A stretch of 64,000 bases of DNA from Ichthyenterobacterium magnum (GCF_003610635.1 NZ_RAQJ01000004.1:62001-126000); one strand, 5' to 3'; shown: positions 25,964 to 34,837, counted from the first letter of the stretch. Numbers and translations: made by a program. The notes: a model not told the origin generated them from the sequence alone.

Positions 25964-27874
25964 ATGACAAAAGGAAATATTAATGTATCGGTAGAGAATA
26001 TCTTTCCTCTCATTAAAAAATTCTTATATAGCGATCACGAAATCTTTTTACGTGAGTTAATTAGTAACGGAACTGATGCTACTTTAAAACTAAAACATTT
26101 AACCAATATTGGAGAATCTAAAGCAGATTACGGTAATCCGCAAATAGAAGTTAAGATTGATAAAGAAGGGAAAAAACTTCATATTATAGATCAAGGTTTA
26201 GGAATGACAGCTGACGAAGTTGAAAAATACATCAATCAAGTGGCATTTTCTGGAGCTGAAGAGTTTTTAGACAAATACAAAGATTCTGCAAAAGACTCTG
26301 GCATTATTGGTCATTTTGGTCTTGGTTTTTACTCTGCATTTATGGTTGCAGAAAAAGTTGAGATTATTACTAAGTCTCATAAAGATGAACCAGCTGCACA
26401 TTGGACCTGTGATGGCTCACCAGAATTTACTTTAGAGGCTTCTAATAAAACAGATAGAGGCACAGAAATTATTCTTCATATAGCTGAAGACTCTACAGAG
26501 TTTCTAGAAGACGCAAGAATACGCGAATTACTATTAAAGTATAACAAGTTTATGCCTGTACCAATTAAGTTTGGTACTAAAGACGTAAACGATCCAGATT
26601 TTACCCCAGAAACAACTACAGATAAAGATGGTAAAGAAACTACTGAGCCTCACAAACAAATTACTGTAGATAATATCATAAATAATCCAAATCCAGCTTG
26701 GACTAAACAACCAGCAGATTTAGAAGATCAAAACTATAAAGACTTCTATAGAGAACTGTATCCTACGCAATTTGAAGAGCCTTTATTCAACATACATTTA
26801 AATGTAGATTATCCGTTCAACTTAACAGGGATTTTATATTTCCCAAAAATGACGAATGATTTAAACATTCAAAAAGATAAAATTCAACTTTACCAAAACC
26901 AAGTGTTTGTAACAGATAATGTAGAAGGTATTGTTCCTGAGTTTTTAACAATGTTACGTGGTGTTATTGACTCGCCAGACATTCCTTTAAATGTATCTCG
27001 TTCATATCTTCAAGCTGATGGCGCTGTTAAAAAGATTTCATCTTACATCACACGTAAAGTAGCAGATAAATTAAAATCATTATTCAATAATAACAGAGAA
27101 GATTTTGAAGCAAAATGGGATGATATAAAAATCGTGATTGAATATGGTATGTTATCTGAAGAAAAATTCTTCGAAAAAGCAGATGCTTTTGCATTATATC
27201 CAACAGTAGATGGTAAGTATTATACCTACGAAGAGCTATTTAATAAAATAAAAGCAAACCAAACCGATAAAGACGATAAATTAGTAATTCTTTATGCATC
27301 TAATAAAGATGAACAACACTCTTACATAGAATCTGCAAAAGCTAAAGGTTACGAGGTTTTATTATTAGATTCTCCTATTGTATCGCATTTAATTCAAAAA
27401 TTAGAAACCACTAAAGAAAATATCACGTTTGCTCGTGTAGATGGTGATCATATTGATAATTTAATTAAGAAAGACGAAACAACGATTTCTAAATTAGATG
27501 AAGACCAAAAGAAATCTTTAGATGAATTATTGAAAGACGTTGTACCTTCAGATAAATTTATGGTACAATTAGAAGCGATGGATAGTGAAGCTTCTCCATT
27601 TATTATTACACAACCAGAGTTTATGCGCCGTATGAAAGAGATGCAACAAACTGGCGGCGGCGGAATGTTTGGAATGGGTAACATGCCAGAAATGTATAAC
27701 CTTATTGTAAACACAAACTCCGAATTGGTTGGTGAAATTTTAAACACAAAAACAAAGAAAAAACAGGAACGTTTAATAAACCAAAGTCTAGATTTAGCAC
27801 GACTTTCTCAAGGTTTATTAAAAGGTGAAGAGCTAACAAACTTTATTAAGCGTAGCTACGAAATGATAAAGTAA
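25964..27874 (+). CDS. htpG: molecular chaperone HtpG (Hsp90)
   Basis: 636 residues, the usual bacterial Hsp90 length. The GHKL ATP site includes FLRELISNGTDATLKL, IIDQGLGMT and GHFGLGFYSAFMV. The middle domain and the C-terminal dimerisation domain follow, with a Gly/Met-rich loop (TGGGGMFGMGNMPEMYNLIVN) near residue 565. The NGTDA variant of the first motif, in place of the commoner NASDA, keeps the catalytic Glu and the Mg-binding Asn. A 65-residue basic protein lies 7 bases downstream and is probably cotranscribed. Confidence 0.97.
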   Translation: MTKGNINVSVENIFPLIKKFLYSDHEIFLRELISNGTDATLKLKHLTNIGESKADYGNPQIEVKIDKEGKKLHIIDQGLGMTADEVEKYINQVAFSGAEEFLDKYKDSAKDSGIIGHFGLGFYSAFMVAEKVEIITKSHKDEPAAHWTCDGSPEFTLEASNKTDRGTEIILHIAEDSTEFLEDARIRELLLKYNKFMPVPIKFGTKDVNDPDFTPETTTDKDGKETTEPHKQITVDNIINNPNPAWTKQPADLEDQNYKDFYRELYPTQFEEPLFNIHLNVDYPFNLTGILYFPKMTNDLNIQKDKIQLYQNQVFVTDNVEGIVPEFLTMLRGVIDSPDIPLNVSRSYLQADGAVKKISSYITRKVADKLKSLFNNNREDFEAKWDDIKIVIEYGMLSEEKFFEKADAFALYPTVDGKYYTYEELFNKIKANQTDKDDKLVILYASNKDEQHSYIESAKAKGYEVLLLDSPIVSHLIQKLETTKENITFARVDGDHIDNLIKKDETTISKLDEDQKKSLDELLKDVVPSDKFMVQLEAMDSEASPFIITQPEFMRRMKEMQQTGGGGMFGMGNMPEMYNLIVNTNSELVGEILNTKTKKKQERLINQSLDLARLSQGLLKGEELTNFIKRSYEMIK

Positions 27875-27881
27875 ACAAGCT

Positions 27882-28079
27882 ATGACAAAAATGAAAAAAC
27901 CAAATCATAACGCGGATATAAAAAATCCAAATATTGGAACATCTGGAGTTAATAAAACTTTTAAGAAAGCTCAAGAAAACAAGAAAAATCAAAGTAAGAG
28001 TAATTCAAAATCTAAAGTAGAATTAACAGCTGAAGACGATATGGATTTTGAAGCCTATTACGCTTTTAGTGGAGATTAA
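27882..28079 (+). CDS. small basic hydrophilic protein downstream of htpG
   Basis: 65 residues, not recognised. The first ~45 are rich in Lys, Asn and Ser (PNHNADIKNPNIGTSGVNKTF, KNKKNQSKSNSKSK), and the last 20 are acidic and aromatic (EDDMDFEAYYAFSGD). There is no signal or membrane segment; it is probably largely disordered. It follows htpG by 7 bases and ends just before a strong terminator, so it is the last gene of the htpG transcript. A start at the second Met (MKKPNHNAD) is equally possible. Confidence 0.65.
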   Translation: MTKMKKPNHNADIKNPNIGTSGVNKTFKKAQENKKNQSKSNSKSKVELTAEDDMDFEAYYAFSGD

Positions 28080-28103
28080 ACTTAGGCATCTGTTTTAATT
28101 AAT

Positions 28104-28137
28104 AAAAAACCACTTTGTTAATTCAAGGTGGTTTTTT
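28104..28137 (+). terminator. terminator of the htpG unit
   Basis: A 14-bp stem, AAAAAACCACTTTG / CAAGGTGGTTTTTT with one G-T pair, and a six-base loop. It is 25 bases past the small-protein stop. Confidence 0.9.
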
Positions 28138-28237
28138 ATTAATTAAAACAGATTATCTAATTTTTAAAGAGAATACCGATTGTAACATGCTCATTTAAAT
28201 AGTTTTATGTAATTTAAGAAAATCAATCTAAATTAAA

Positions 28238-28822
28238 GTGCAATCAGATAATTCTATAATCAAAGAAATTTTTAAAGGTCTTTCATTCTCTAATGAAGAA
28301 ATTAAAATTATTGAGTCTGTTTTCTTCAAAGAAGTTTATAAAAAAGGAACTGTATTACTTAAAGCAGGAGATTATGTTGACAAACAATATTATATACTAG
28401 AAGGCTGTTTAAGGTCCTACCATATTGATAACCATGGGCGAGAATACACAGTTCAATTTGGTATTAAAGATTGGTGGATGAGTGATTACACTGCATTCTT
28501 CTCTACTTCAAAAGCTATTATGAATATTGAAGTTCTAAAAAATGCAACTTTATATAGATTAACTAAAGAACATAAAGAGTATTTGTACACCAAAATTCCA
28601 AGAATAGAATCTTTTTTTAGAAAAAAACTAGAGCGTGCTTTTGCTGCTTTTCAAGAAAGAATTTTATCAAGTCTATCTCAACCAGCATCAAAACGTTATA
28701 TCAATTTTATTAAAACGTATCCTAACATTGAGAAATCTATAAAAAATTATCATATTGCTTCTTACTTAGGAATCACTACAGAAAGTTTAAGCAGAATTAG
28801 AAAAGAATTGTCTATTAACTAA
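28238..28822 (+). CDS. Crp/Fnr-family transcriptional regulator
   Basis: 194 residues with an N-terminal cyclic-nucleotide-binding-like beta-roll (~15-125, KKGTVLLKAGDYVDKQYYILEGCLRSYHIDNHGREYTVQFG). A C-terminal helix-turn-helix (~165-190, IASYLGITTESLSRIRKEL) follows. The cAMP phosphate-binding RxS pattern is not evident, so the ligand is unclear; flavobacterial homologues are common and mostly uncharacterised. The start is GTG at 28238; an upstream ATG at 28206 is followed immediately by a stop. Confidence 0.9.
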   Translation: MQSDNSIIKEIFKGLSFSNEEIKIIESVFFKEVYKKGTVLLKAGDYVDKQYYILEGCLRSYHIDNHGREYTVQFGIKDWWMSDYTAFFSTSKAIMNIEVLKNATLYRLTKEHKEYLYTKIPRIESFFRKKLERAFAAFQERILSSLSQPASKRYINFIKTYPNIEKSIKNYHIASYLGITTESLSRIRKELSIN

Positions 28823-28863
28823 ATTTATTATCATACATCAATTTTTTAAAAACACATCCTATC

Positions 28864-28955
28864 TATCTTTGTGTTATCACTGAGATAAGTAAAATACTAT
28901 TATAATCCCTTTGATTAATAGCTTAAAAGCGCATGTTTTACAACATGCGCTTTTT
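28864..28955 (+). ncRNA. candidate small RNA C with its own promoter and terminator
   Basis: A perfect -7 box TATCTTTG (28864-28871), with only a T run near -33, would start RNA near 28878. About 35 bases later comes TTGATTAATAGC (28911-28922). A 13-bp stem (AAAAGCGCATGTT / AACATGCGCTTTT) and eight T follow. No reading frame fits in this ~75-base unit, which stands free between the Crp-like and VOC genes. Alternatively the hairpin simply ends the Crp-like mRNA. Confidence 0.5.
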
Positions 28956-28976
28956 TTTGTTTATAAAAACCACCTC

Positions 28977-29009
28977 TGACATATTATGTCACTAGCTCAA
29001 ATATCTTTG
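28977..29009 (+). promoter_or_regulatory. VOC-gene promoter with a palindromic operator
   Basis: A 15-base perfect palindrome, TGACATA-T-TATGTCA (28977-28991), lies where the -33 region should be, followed by the -7 box TATCTTTG (29002-29009). The VOC start is 30 bases further on. The position is typical of a repressor or activator site. Confidence 0.6.
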
Positions 29010-29038
29010 CACTAAGTTTAACAATAAAATCAATTAAA

Positions 29039-29416
29039 ATGAAAAACGCAGTCAACTGGTTTGAGATTCCAGTAAACAACTACAACAGAGCAAAACAATT
29101 TTATGAAACTGTTATGGGTACAAAAATAAAAGACCATCATATGCCTGAACAAAACACAAAATATGGAATGTTTTCTTATGATGAAGACAATAACGGAGTT
29201 GGTGGTGCTATTATTGAAGCCGAAGGACAAAACCCAACTACAGATGGCGCTACCATTTATTTAAATGGAGGCGAAAACCTAAATACAGCTTTAAATAAAG
29301 TTGAACCTCAAGGCGGTAAAATTATTATGCCAAAAACTGATATTGGTGAGTTTGGTTATATAGCTCAATTCATTGATACTGAAGGCAACCGTATTGCTTT
29401 ACATTCTTATATGTAA
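29039..29416 (+). CDS. VOC (glyoxalase/bleomycin-resistance-fold) family protein
   Basis: 125 residues with the two beta-alpha-beta-beta-beta modules of the vicinal-oxygen-chelate fold: NWFEIPVNNYNRAKQFYETVMG near the start and GGKIIMPKTDIGEFGYIAQFIDTEGNRIALHS at the end. The closing strand GNRIALHS is typical. Such proteins range from glyoxalase-like enzymes to metabolite-binding proteins, and no specific substrate is suggested. The WYL-type regulator follows 60 bases downstream on the same strand, so this gene may be its target. Confidence 0.87.
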   Translation: MKNAVNWFEIPVNNYNRAKQFYETVMGTKIKDHHMPEQNTKYGMFSYDEDNNGVGGAIIEAEGQNPTTDGATIYLNGGENLNTALNKVEPQGGKIIMPKTDIGEFGYIAQFIDTEGNRIALHSYM

Positions 29417-29437
29417 TAATATCAATCAAAAAATGAT

Positions 29438-29476
29438 AAGATAGCGAATTACAATGCTGTTCGCTATCTTTGTTTT
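29438..29476 (+). promoter_or_regulatory. hairpin overlapping the -7 box of the WYL regulator gene
   Basis: An 11-bp inverted repeat (AAGATAGCGAA 29438-29448; TTCGCTATCTT 29460-29470) ends the VOC gene. Its right arm contains the -7 box TATCTTTG (29465-29472) of the next gene, whose ATG is only 4 bases further on. It can act as terminator, operator or both. Confidence 0.6.
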
Positions 29477-30169
29477 ATGTCACAATTATCAAGGCTCATA
29501 TCAATACTAACGCTATTAAAATCTAAGCGCCTTATAACTGCTAACGAGTTAGCTAGTAAGTTTAATGTTAGTGTAAGAACCATATATAGGGATATTAGAA
29601 AATTAGAAGATGCAGGAGTTCCTGTAACCACAATTGAAGGTAGAGGTTATTCTCTAATGGATGGCTACACTATTGCTCCTATTCAATTTACTGAAAAACA
29701 AGCAAATGCATTAATCACGGCACAGCATTTAGTAAAACAAACCAATGATATGTCTTTTTTAAAAGACTTTAAAGAAGCACTCACTAAAATTAAGTCGGTA
29801 TTTAGAACCTCAATTCAAGAGAAAAGTGAATTGTTAGATAAAAATATTCATGTTTTTGATTATCATTATGAAAATCTTTCAAGTAATATACTTTCAGAAA
29901 TACAACTTGCAATTACCAACTTTAGTTATGTTGAAATCAATTATCAAAAAGTAGATGACTCTAAAGCTATTTACAGAAAGATAGAGCCTTATGCTTTATA
30001 CTCTACACAAAAAAAATGGATTTTAATTGCATGGTGTCATTTACGAAATGATTACAGAGCATTTAGAATTGATAGAATTAGGCATTTTAAAATTTTAATT
30101 GAAAAATTCGAAAACCGAAAGTTTAACCTTCAAACTTATTTTCAGTCTTGTCACTATAATGTAACGTAA
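29477..30169 (+). CDS. HTH-WYL (YafY-type) transcriptional regulator
   Basis: 230 residues. The N-terminal DeoR/HTH_11 helix-turn-helix (~1-60) includes ANELASKFNVSVRTIYRDIRKLEDAGVPV. The C-terminal WYL-type sensor spans ~140-225 (EINYQKVDDSKAIYRKIEPYALYSTQKKWILIAWCHLRNDYRAFRIDRI). WYL regulators sense small ligands or nucleic acids. The start is placed 4 bases after a -7 box, so the mRNA may be leaderless. The nearby VOC gene is the likely regulated partner. Confidence 0.9.
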   Translation: MSQLSRLISILTLLKSKRLITANELASKFNVSVRTIYRDIRKLEDAGVPVTTIEGRGYSLMDGYTIAPIQFTEKQANALITAQHLVKQTNDMSFLKDFKEALTKIKSVFRTSIQEKSELLDKNIHVFDYHYENLSSNILSEIQLAITNFSYVEINYQKVDDSKAIYRKIEPYALYSTQKKWILIAWCHLRNDYRAFRIDRIRHFKILIEKFENRKFNLQTYFQSCHYNVT

Positions 30170-30193
30170 AGAGATTTAGTTTATTTTTACTTT

Positions 30194-30829
30194 ATGAAAA
30201 TTCTTTCCACAAACATCGCAACTAAGCCAACTTCTTTTTTATGGAATGGAAAAAAAGTTACTACTGGCATAAATAAAGAACCAACAAACAAGCCAATTTA
30301 TTTAGATAAAGAAAACGTAAAAGGTGATGAAGTTTCAGACAGAAAAGTACATGGCGGCATTTATAAAGCATGCTATTTGTTTTCTGCAGACCAATATCCG
30401 TATTGGAAAAATTTATATCCAAACCTAGATTGGCATTATGGAATGTTTGGCGAAAACCTCACAATATCTGGTTTAGACGAAACACAAATTTATATTGGAG
30501 ACATATACAAATTGGGTAATGCTCTGGTTCAGATTACGCAGCCTAGAGAACCATGTTTTAAATTTGGGGTTAAGTTTGGCTCACAAGAGGTTTTAAGTCA
30601 ATTTATAGCACATGGCTATCCAGGAACCTATGTTCGTGTTTTAAAAGAAGGTTTAGTTTCTAAAGGAGATACCATAACCCTTATTGAACGTGCCAATAAT
30701 AGTATAACAACCTGGGAATTTTTTAATTTACTTTACGCAAAAAATAAAAATAACAACTTACTAAAATTAGTCCTAAAAAATGAAGCCTTGCCACTTAAAA
30801 AAAGAGAGAAGTTAGCAAAGTTTCTTTAA
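30194..30829 (+). CDS. MOSC-domain protein (YiiM-like)
   Basis: 211 residues with the MOSC pattern seen in molybdenum-cofactor sulfurtransferase C-termini and YiiM. It reads VSDRKVHGGIYKACYLFS, WHYGMFGENLTISGLDE and ITQPREPC121FKFGVKFG, where C121 is the conserved Cys. YiiM-type proteins reduce N-hydroxylated compounds or carry sulfur; the activity here is unproven. It lies 24 bases after the WYL regulator and could be in the same unit. It is convergent with the esterase gene. Confidence 0.88.
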   Translation: MKILSTNIATKPTSFLWNGKKVTTGINKEPTNKPIYLDKENVKGDEVSDRKVHGGIYKACYLFSADQYPYWKNLYPNLDWHYGMFGENLTISGLDETQIYIGDIYKLGNALVQITQPREPCFKFGVKFGSQEVLSQFIAHGYPGTYVRVLKEGLVSKGDTITLIERANNSITTWEFFNLLYAKNKNNNLLKLVLKNEALPLKKREKLAKFL

Positions 30830-30844
30830 AAAACTAAAGTTTTA

Positions 30845-31648
30845 TTAATTCCATACTTCTTCTTCTAACCAAGATGAAGCACTTAGTAAGTATGGCACAT
30901 AATTACACGGTTCAAGATGACCCAAGCCTGTCGCGGTGACAAACTCTATATTAGAACCCGCTGCATTTGAATCATTTACATAGCCTTCGGTTGTAGCAAT
31001 TGGAAACAACGCATCGTCAGACCCATGAATAACACGCATTGGTATTGTTATTTGTTGCACAACTCCAACATTATTTATAGGGTTATACGAGCTAGCCATT
31101 GGTATAGATGCAGAGAATAAACTAGGGTAAAATTGAGCAAAAAACCAGCTTCCATTTCCTCCATCGCTATATCCAGTAATAGCAATTTTATTTGTATCAA
31201 CAGATAAATAACTACTCGCTAAATCGACTAATGCCAAAATTTGATTTTGATTTGGTGCATCAAACCAAAGAAATCCTTTACTACTCGGACTTATAATATA
31301 TGCTCCTAATCCGTCTAATCCAGGTTCTGCTAAACAAGCAGTCGCTTTATAGGCTTCAGACACTGTAGTTGCATCACCATGCAAACTTATTATTAAAGGC
31401 CTTTTATTTGTAGAACTTGCACCTACTGGCGCTATTATTCTAAAATCCCAAAAAAAGTTTTCATTATTTGATTCTAAAGTAAAATCATTAATTCCAGTAT
31501 TAACTACTAAATTTTGAAAATCGACTCTTACATCTGCTTCAGTTCGCCCTGGATTGATAGGTGTTCCTCCATCATCATCACTACCACTACAATTAAAAAA
31601 TAAAACTGCTATAAATAAAACACCAAAGTACTTGTAAGATTTTTTCAT
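30845..31648 (-). CDS. lipoprotein esterase-like alpha/beta hydrolase
   Basis: 267 residues with a lipoprotein signal (lipid Cys at 20, FFNCSG) followed by an Asp/Gly spacer, so it is membrane-anchored and probably periplasmic or surface-exposed. The hydrolase triad is visible: S161 in GYSDGG, Asp at 211/212 in HGSDDALFPI and H244 in GLGHLEP. The layout resembles PHB-depolymerase/feruloyl-esterase-like hydrolases (LIISLHGDATTVSEAY). Substrate unknown. Confidence 0.88.
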   Translation of the reverse strand: MKKSYKYFGVLFIAVLFFNCSGSDDDGGTPINPGRTEADVRVDFQNLVVNTGINDFTLESNNENFFWDFRIIAPVGASSTNKRPLIISLHGDATTVSEAYKATACLAEPGLDGLGAYIISPSSKGFLWFDAPNQNQILALVDLASSYLSVDTNKIAITGYSDGGNGSWFFAQFYPSLFSASIPMASSYNPINNVGVVQQITIPMRVIHGSDDALFPIATTEGYVNDSNAAGSNIEFVTATGLGHLEPCNYVPYLLSASSWLEEEVWN

Positions 31649-31869
31649 GACATAAATTTTTATATAAATTTATGTTTAAAAAGTATATCTTCAAAATCTC
31701 GTCTGTTAAAATGATTAGTAATTCATTAAAATTGGAGAGATTTTAAGTCTTAAATTCAAAAAAGCTATCTATTTAATGAGAATTGGTTTTTTAAAACACT
31801 CTTAAAAATACTTAGCATTTGTTCTAAAATAATACACGCTAAATCTATCTGATAATTATAATACTAAAC
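31649..31869. other. 221-bp gap, one hairpin only
   Basis: AT-rich spacer between the esterase and tonB-like genes, both on the minus strand. It contains a perfect 9-bp inverted repeat, CATAAATTT / AAATTTATG (31651-31674), directly upstream of the esterase ATG, perhaps a leader hairpin. I see no terminator with a T run and no clear promoter. Confidence 0.4.
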
Positions 31870-32595
31870 TCAACTTTTAATTTGAAAATTTATTGGTATA
31901 CTATACGGAACGTTAACAGGTTTACCGCGTTGTTTTCCAGGTATCATTTTAGGCAATAGTTTTATAATGCGTTCTGCTTCTTTTTCTAATACTTTATCTG
32001 GTCCTCTAGATTTTATTCTTGAAACCACTCCATTACTATCTATTAGAAATAACACATATACCTTACCATAAATTCCCATCTCTAATGCCGATTCTGGGTA
32101 GTTAAAATTTTTGGCAACATGCTCTTGTATCTTTTGCTGAAAGCATTTTTTAACCTCTGTTTTTGTACCGCCTTCACATCCAGGAAAAATTGGCACACTC
32201 TCAAGTGCTGCAAACGGAATTTCAACATATTCCTCGACTTCTTCTACTTCTACTTCTTCTACTTTTGCAATATATTCTTCAATAGCTTCATCTTGACCAG
32301 TTTCGCTACTTTCTATAATTGTTTCTTCAACATCTTCAAGATCCTCAACAATAACAATAGTTTGCACAACAACTGGAGATGGTGGCGGTGGTGGCGGTGC
32401 TTCAAAGTTTACTATCGGAATATCATCTTCAATAATTTTATTAATATTTAAAGTCTCTAAAGCAACTTCTTTTTTGTTGTAAGTTTTATACTCCAACATT
32501 TGCCAAGTAAATAACAACATTAAATTTAAGCCAATTGCAAAATAAAGGCTGCTATTTCTACCAATATCCATATTTGGGTTCTTTTTTAATTCCAT
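31870..32595 (-). CDS. energy transducer TonB
   Basis: 241 residues. A single membrane anchor lies at about 15-32 (LYFAIGLNLMLLFTWQML), followed by a short proline run (EAPPPPPPSP) and a Glu/Val-rich periplasmic spacer. The C-terminal TonB domain (~165-240) includes NYPESALEMGIYGKVYVLFLIDSNGVVSRI and IKLLPKMIPGKQRGKPVNVPYSIPINF. It links inner-membrane energy to outer-membrane receptors. It is followed upstream on the same strand by a TonB-dependent receptor (32687-34837), a likely partner. Confidence 0.92.
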   Translation of the reverse strand: MELKKNPNMDIGRNSSLYFAIGLNLMLLFTWQMLEYKTYNKKEVALETLNINKIIEDDIPIVNFEAPPPPPPSPVVVQTIVIVEDLEDVEETIIESSETGQDEAIEEYIAKVEEVEVEEVEEYVEIPFAALESVPIFPGCEGGTKTEVKKCFQQKIQEHVAKNFNYPESALEMGIYGKVYVLFLIDSNGVVSRIKSRGPDKVLEKEAERIIKLLPKMIPGKQRGKPVNVPYSIPINFQIKS

Positions 32596-32686
32596 GATAA
32601 TTAAGCGTTTATTACCTTAAATTAGAATAAACATTAAACTATTCCTATGATAATTATCATTTTAAAATCTGCTAATAATCGCTATA

Positions 32687-34837
32687 TTATAGATTGTCTA
32701 GCTGATTATCTTTACCGTCTTCGCTAATAGTCCAAAAGAACCCTACAAAGAAAAATTGATCTGCTGCAGGTTGCAAGGTTTGTCTAGCAAAATTACCATT
32801 TATATCTGGCGAATTTGCATACTGATAACCATTTATATTTTTAAACCCTAAAACATTATTTACAGATAGGTATAGAATTTTTTGAGGACTTAATAAATAA
32901 GCCCAATTAAGACTAATACTATTATAACTTTTTGTTTTTTCGTTTAAAAAACCAGTTGTATTGGGGTTAGTATAAGAACGTCCGGATGCAAAGTTATAGC
33001 TAAACCCGACTTGGCTTTTCCAGTCATCTATCCAATACTTTGCAACGGCAGAAAAATTATGTGTATTAGCAAAATTTGGTCTTGCTTTTTCTGGATAATT
33101 TCTATAATCACGTTCGGTATCTAAATATGAATAGCTTAACCAATAATCGGTATTTTTAATGCTCTTATTATCTCTCCAAAACAAATCTAAACCTTGAGAA
33201 TATCCATCTCCATTATTTGTGTAGTTAGCATCAAAACTTTCAAAGTCTGAATCAAACTTAACTAAGTTATCATAGTTTTTCTTATATACTTCTGCTCTAA
33301 ATAATCTACCATTATTGACATACTGATAGTTCATAATATAATGTGATGTACTTTGCGCTTCAACCTCTGAATTAAACTTTAATGTTGTATTAGGTGCATT
33401 CTGATAAAAGTTACCATATGCTAATGATAGCTGCCCATTTTTTGAAGTTTTATACGCAACTGAAACTCTAGGTGCAATTTTAAAGTCGCTAGATAAATTA
33501 TAATAATCAGATCTTAGACCTACTTTAAAAGCTAGTTTTTTACTAAATATTAAATCTGACTCTACAAATGCTGCACTTATAGAGTTTGCAAAACCATAAG
33601 ACACATCCAAATTATCTTCAGTAAAATTTTCATCAAACTTAGTTGTAAAATGTTCGGCTCCAAAATTAAGTTTAAATCTACTACTGAATCTCTTTTTAAG
33701 CTTTAACTTAACATGTGCAGAGTTTTCTTTATCCTTAACATTGCTTTCATCAAATCCAACTTTAGTATTTGCTATTGTATAACTCAAACCTGTTTGCAAC
33801 GCCCAATTGTTATTTAAAACACCTTGGTAAGATGTATTTGCATAAAAGTTACTGTTATTTAACTTAAAATGTGCGCCATTAGGGTCATTAATATCTTCTT
33901 GAGTAAGTTCAAAATCTCCTGAATCAAAAGCTGCATAAAATTTAAGCATTCCAGAATTCAACTTCTGTCTAAATACAGCTTCACCTTGAGCACCTCTATA
34001 TGGTGTCTCCCAATCGTTTCTATCAGGAAACAAAGCATTATAAGGTGCTAAGTTTATATATGATGCATTAACACTTAATGAGGTTTTATTCCATTTTTCT
34101 GTATGACCTAAACTTCCTCCAACAGTCATTATTCCTATATCTGTTTTTTCTTGTGTTGGTTCATCAATTGTATTTAAAAGTAACACACTAGATAAAGCAT
34201 TACCATACTCAGCAGAGTAACCTCCAGTTGAGAACGTAATTCCATCAAATAAAAATGGTGAATAGCGACCTCGTGTTGGTGTGTTGTTTGCTGTTGGTGC
34301 ATAAGGTGTAAATACTCGAATGCCATCAATAAAGATTTGTGTTTCATCAGCAGCGCCACCTCTTACAAATAAACGCCCATCTTCTGCTACTGTTGATGTA
34401 CCAGGAAGTGTTTGCAATGCGCCAACAAAATCGCCTAAAGCACTTGCTGTGGTTACCACATCTAAAGGTTTTAAAACTGAGACTTTACTATTATCATTTG
34501 CTTCAAATGTACCTGCAGAAATTACAACAGTATCTAATGCATCTACATCTTCTCTTAACTTAATTTGCAAATTTGTTAACTGCGAAACATCATTTGTAAT
34601 CGTTTTAGTTTCATATGACAAAAAAGAAATCACTAATGCTTGCGTACCTACTTCTTCTGTTGAGAATAAAAACTCACCTAAATCGTTTGTTGTTGCGCCA
34701 TCGTAAGTACCATCTAAGTATACATTTGCGCCTACCAATGGTTGGTTTTGCGCATCGACTACTTTTCCGTTAATAGATGTTTGTGCAATGGATGTTGTAA
34801 CTATAGATAAGATTAAAAAGGATAATAAATTTTTCAT
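32687..34837 (-). CDS. TonB-dependent receptor
   Basis: 716 residues with a signal peptide ending near SIAQ (19) and a carboxypeptidase-regulatory-like domain (~20-100, SINGKVVDAQNQPLVGANVYLDG). The plug (~115-225) reads LDVVTTASALGDFVGALQTLPGTSTVAEDGRLFVRGGAADETQIFIDGIRV. A beta-barrel ends FFFVGFFWTIS. The LFVRGG...IFIDG motif is typical of plug domains. Ligand unknown; the SusC-type length (~1000) is not reached. It lies upstream of tonB on the same strand, 91 bases apart. Confidence 0.92.
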   Translation of the reverse strand: MKNLLSFLILSIVTTSIAQTSINGKVVDAQNQPLVGANVYLDGTYDGATTNDLGEFLFSTEEVGTQALVISFLSYETKTITNDVSQLTNLQIKLREDVDALDTVVISAGTFEANDNSKVSVLKPLDVVTTASALGDFVGALQTLPGTSTVAEDGRLFVRGGAADETQIFIDGIRVFTPYAPTANNTPTRGRYSPFLFDGITFSTGGYSAEYGNALSSVLLLNTIDEPTQEKTDIGIMTVGGSLGHTEKWNKTSLSVNASYINLAPYNALFPDRNDWETPYRGAQGEAVFRQKLNSGMLKFYAAFDSGDFELTQEDINDPNGAHFKLNNSNFYANTSYQGVLNNNWALQTGLSYTIANTKVGFDESNVKDKENSAHVKLKLKKRFSSRFKLNFGAEHFTTKFDENFTEDNLDVSYGFANSISAAFVESDLIFSKKLAFKVGLRSDYYNLSSDFKIAPRVSVAYKTSKNGQLSLAYGNFYQNAPNTTLKFNSEVEAQSTSHYIMNYQYVNNGRLFRAEVYKKNYDNLVKFDSDFESFDANYTNNGDGYSQGLDLFWRDNKSIKNTDYWLSYSYLDTERDYRNYPEKARPNFANTHNFSAVAKYWIDDWKSQVGFSYNFASGRSYTNPNTTGFLNEKTKSYNSISLNWAYLLSPQKILYLSVNNVLGFKNINGYQYANSPDINGNFARQTLQPAADQFFFVGFFWTISEDGKDNQLDNL

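Noticed and set aside
34320-34706. Plus-strand open frames of 60-128 codons opposite the TonB-dependent receptor, ftsY, rimO, cinA and others
   Set aside because: They lie antisense to well-supported genes, have biased amino-acid content and lack start context or family resemblance.
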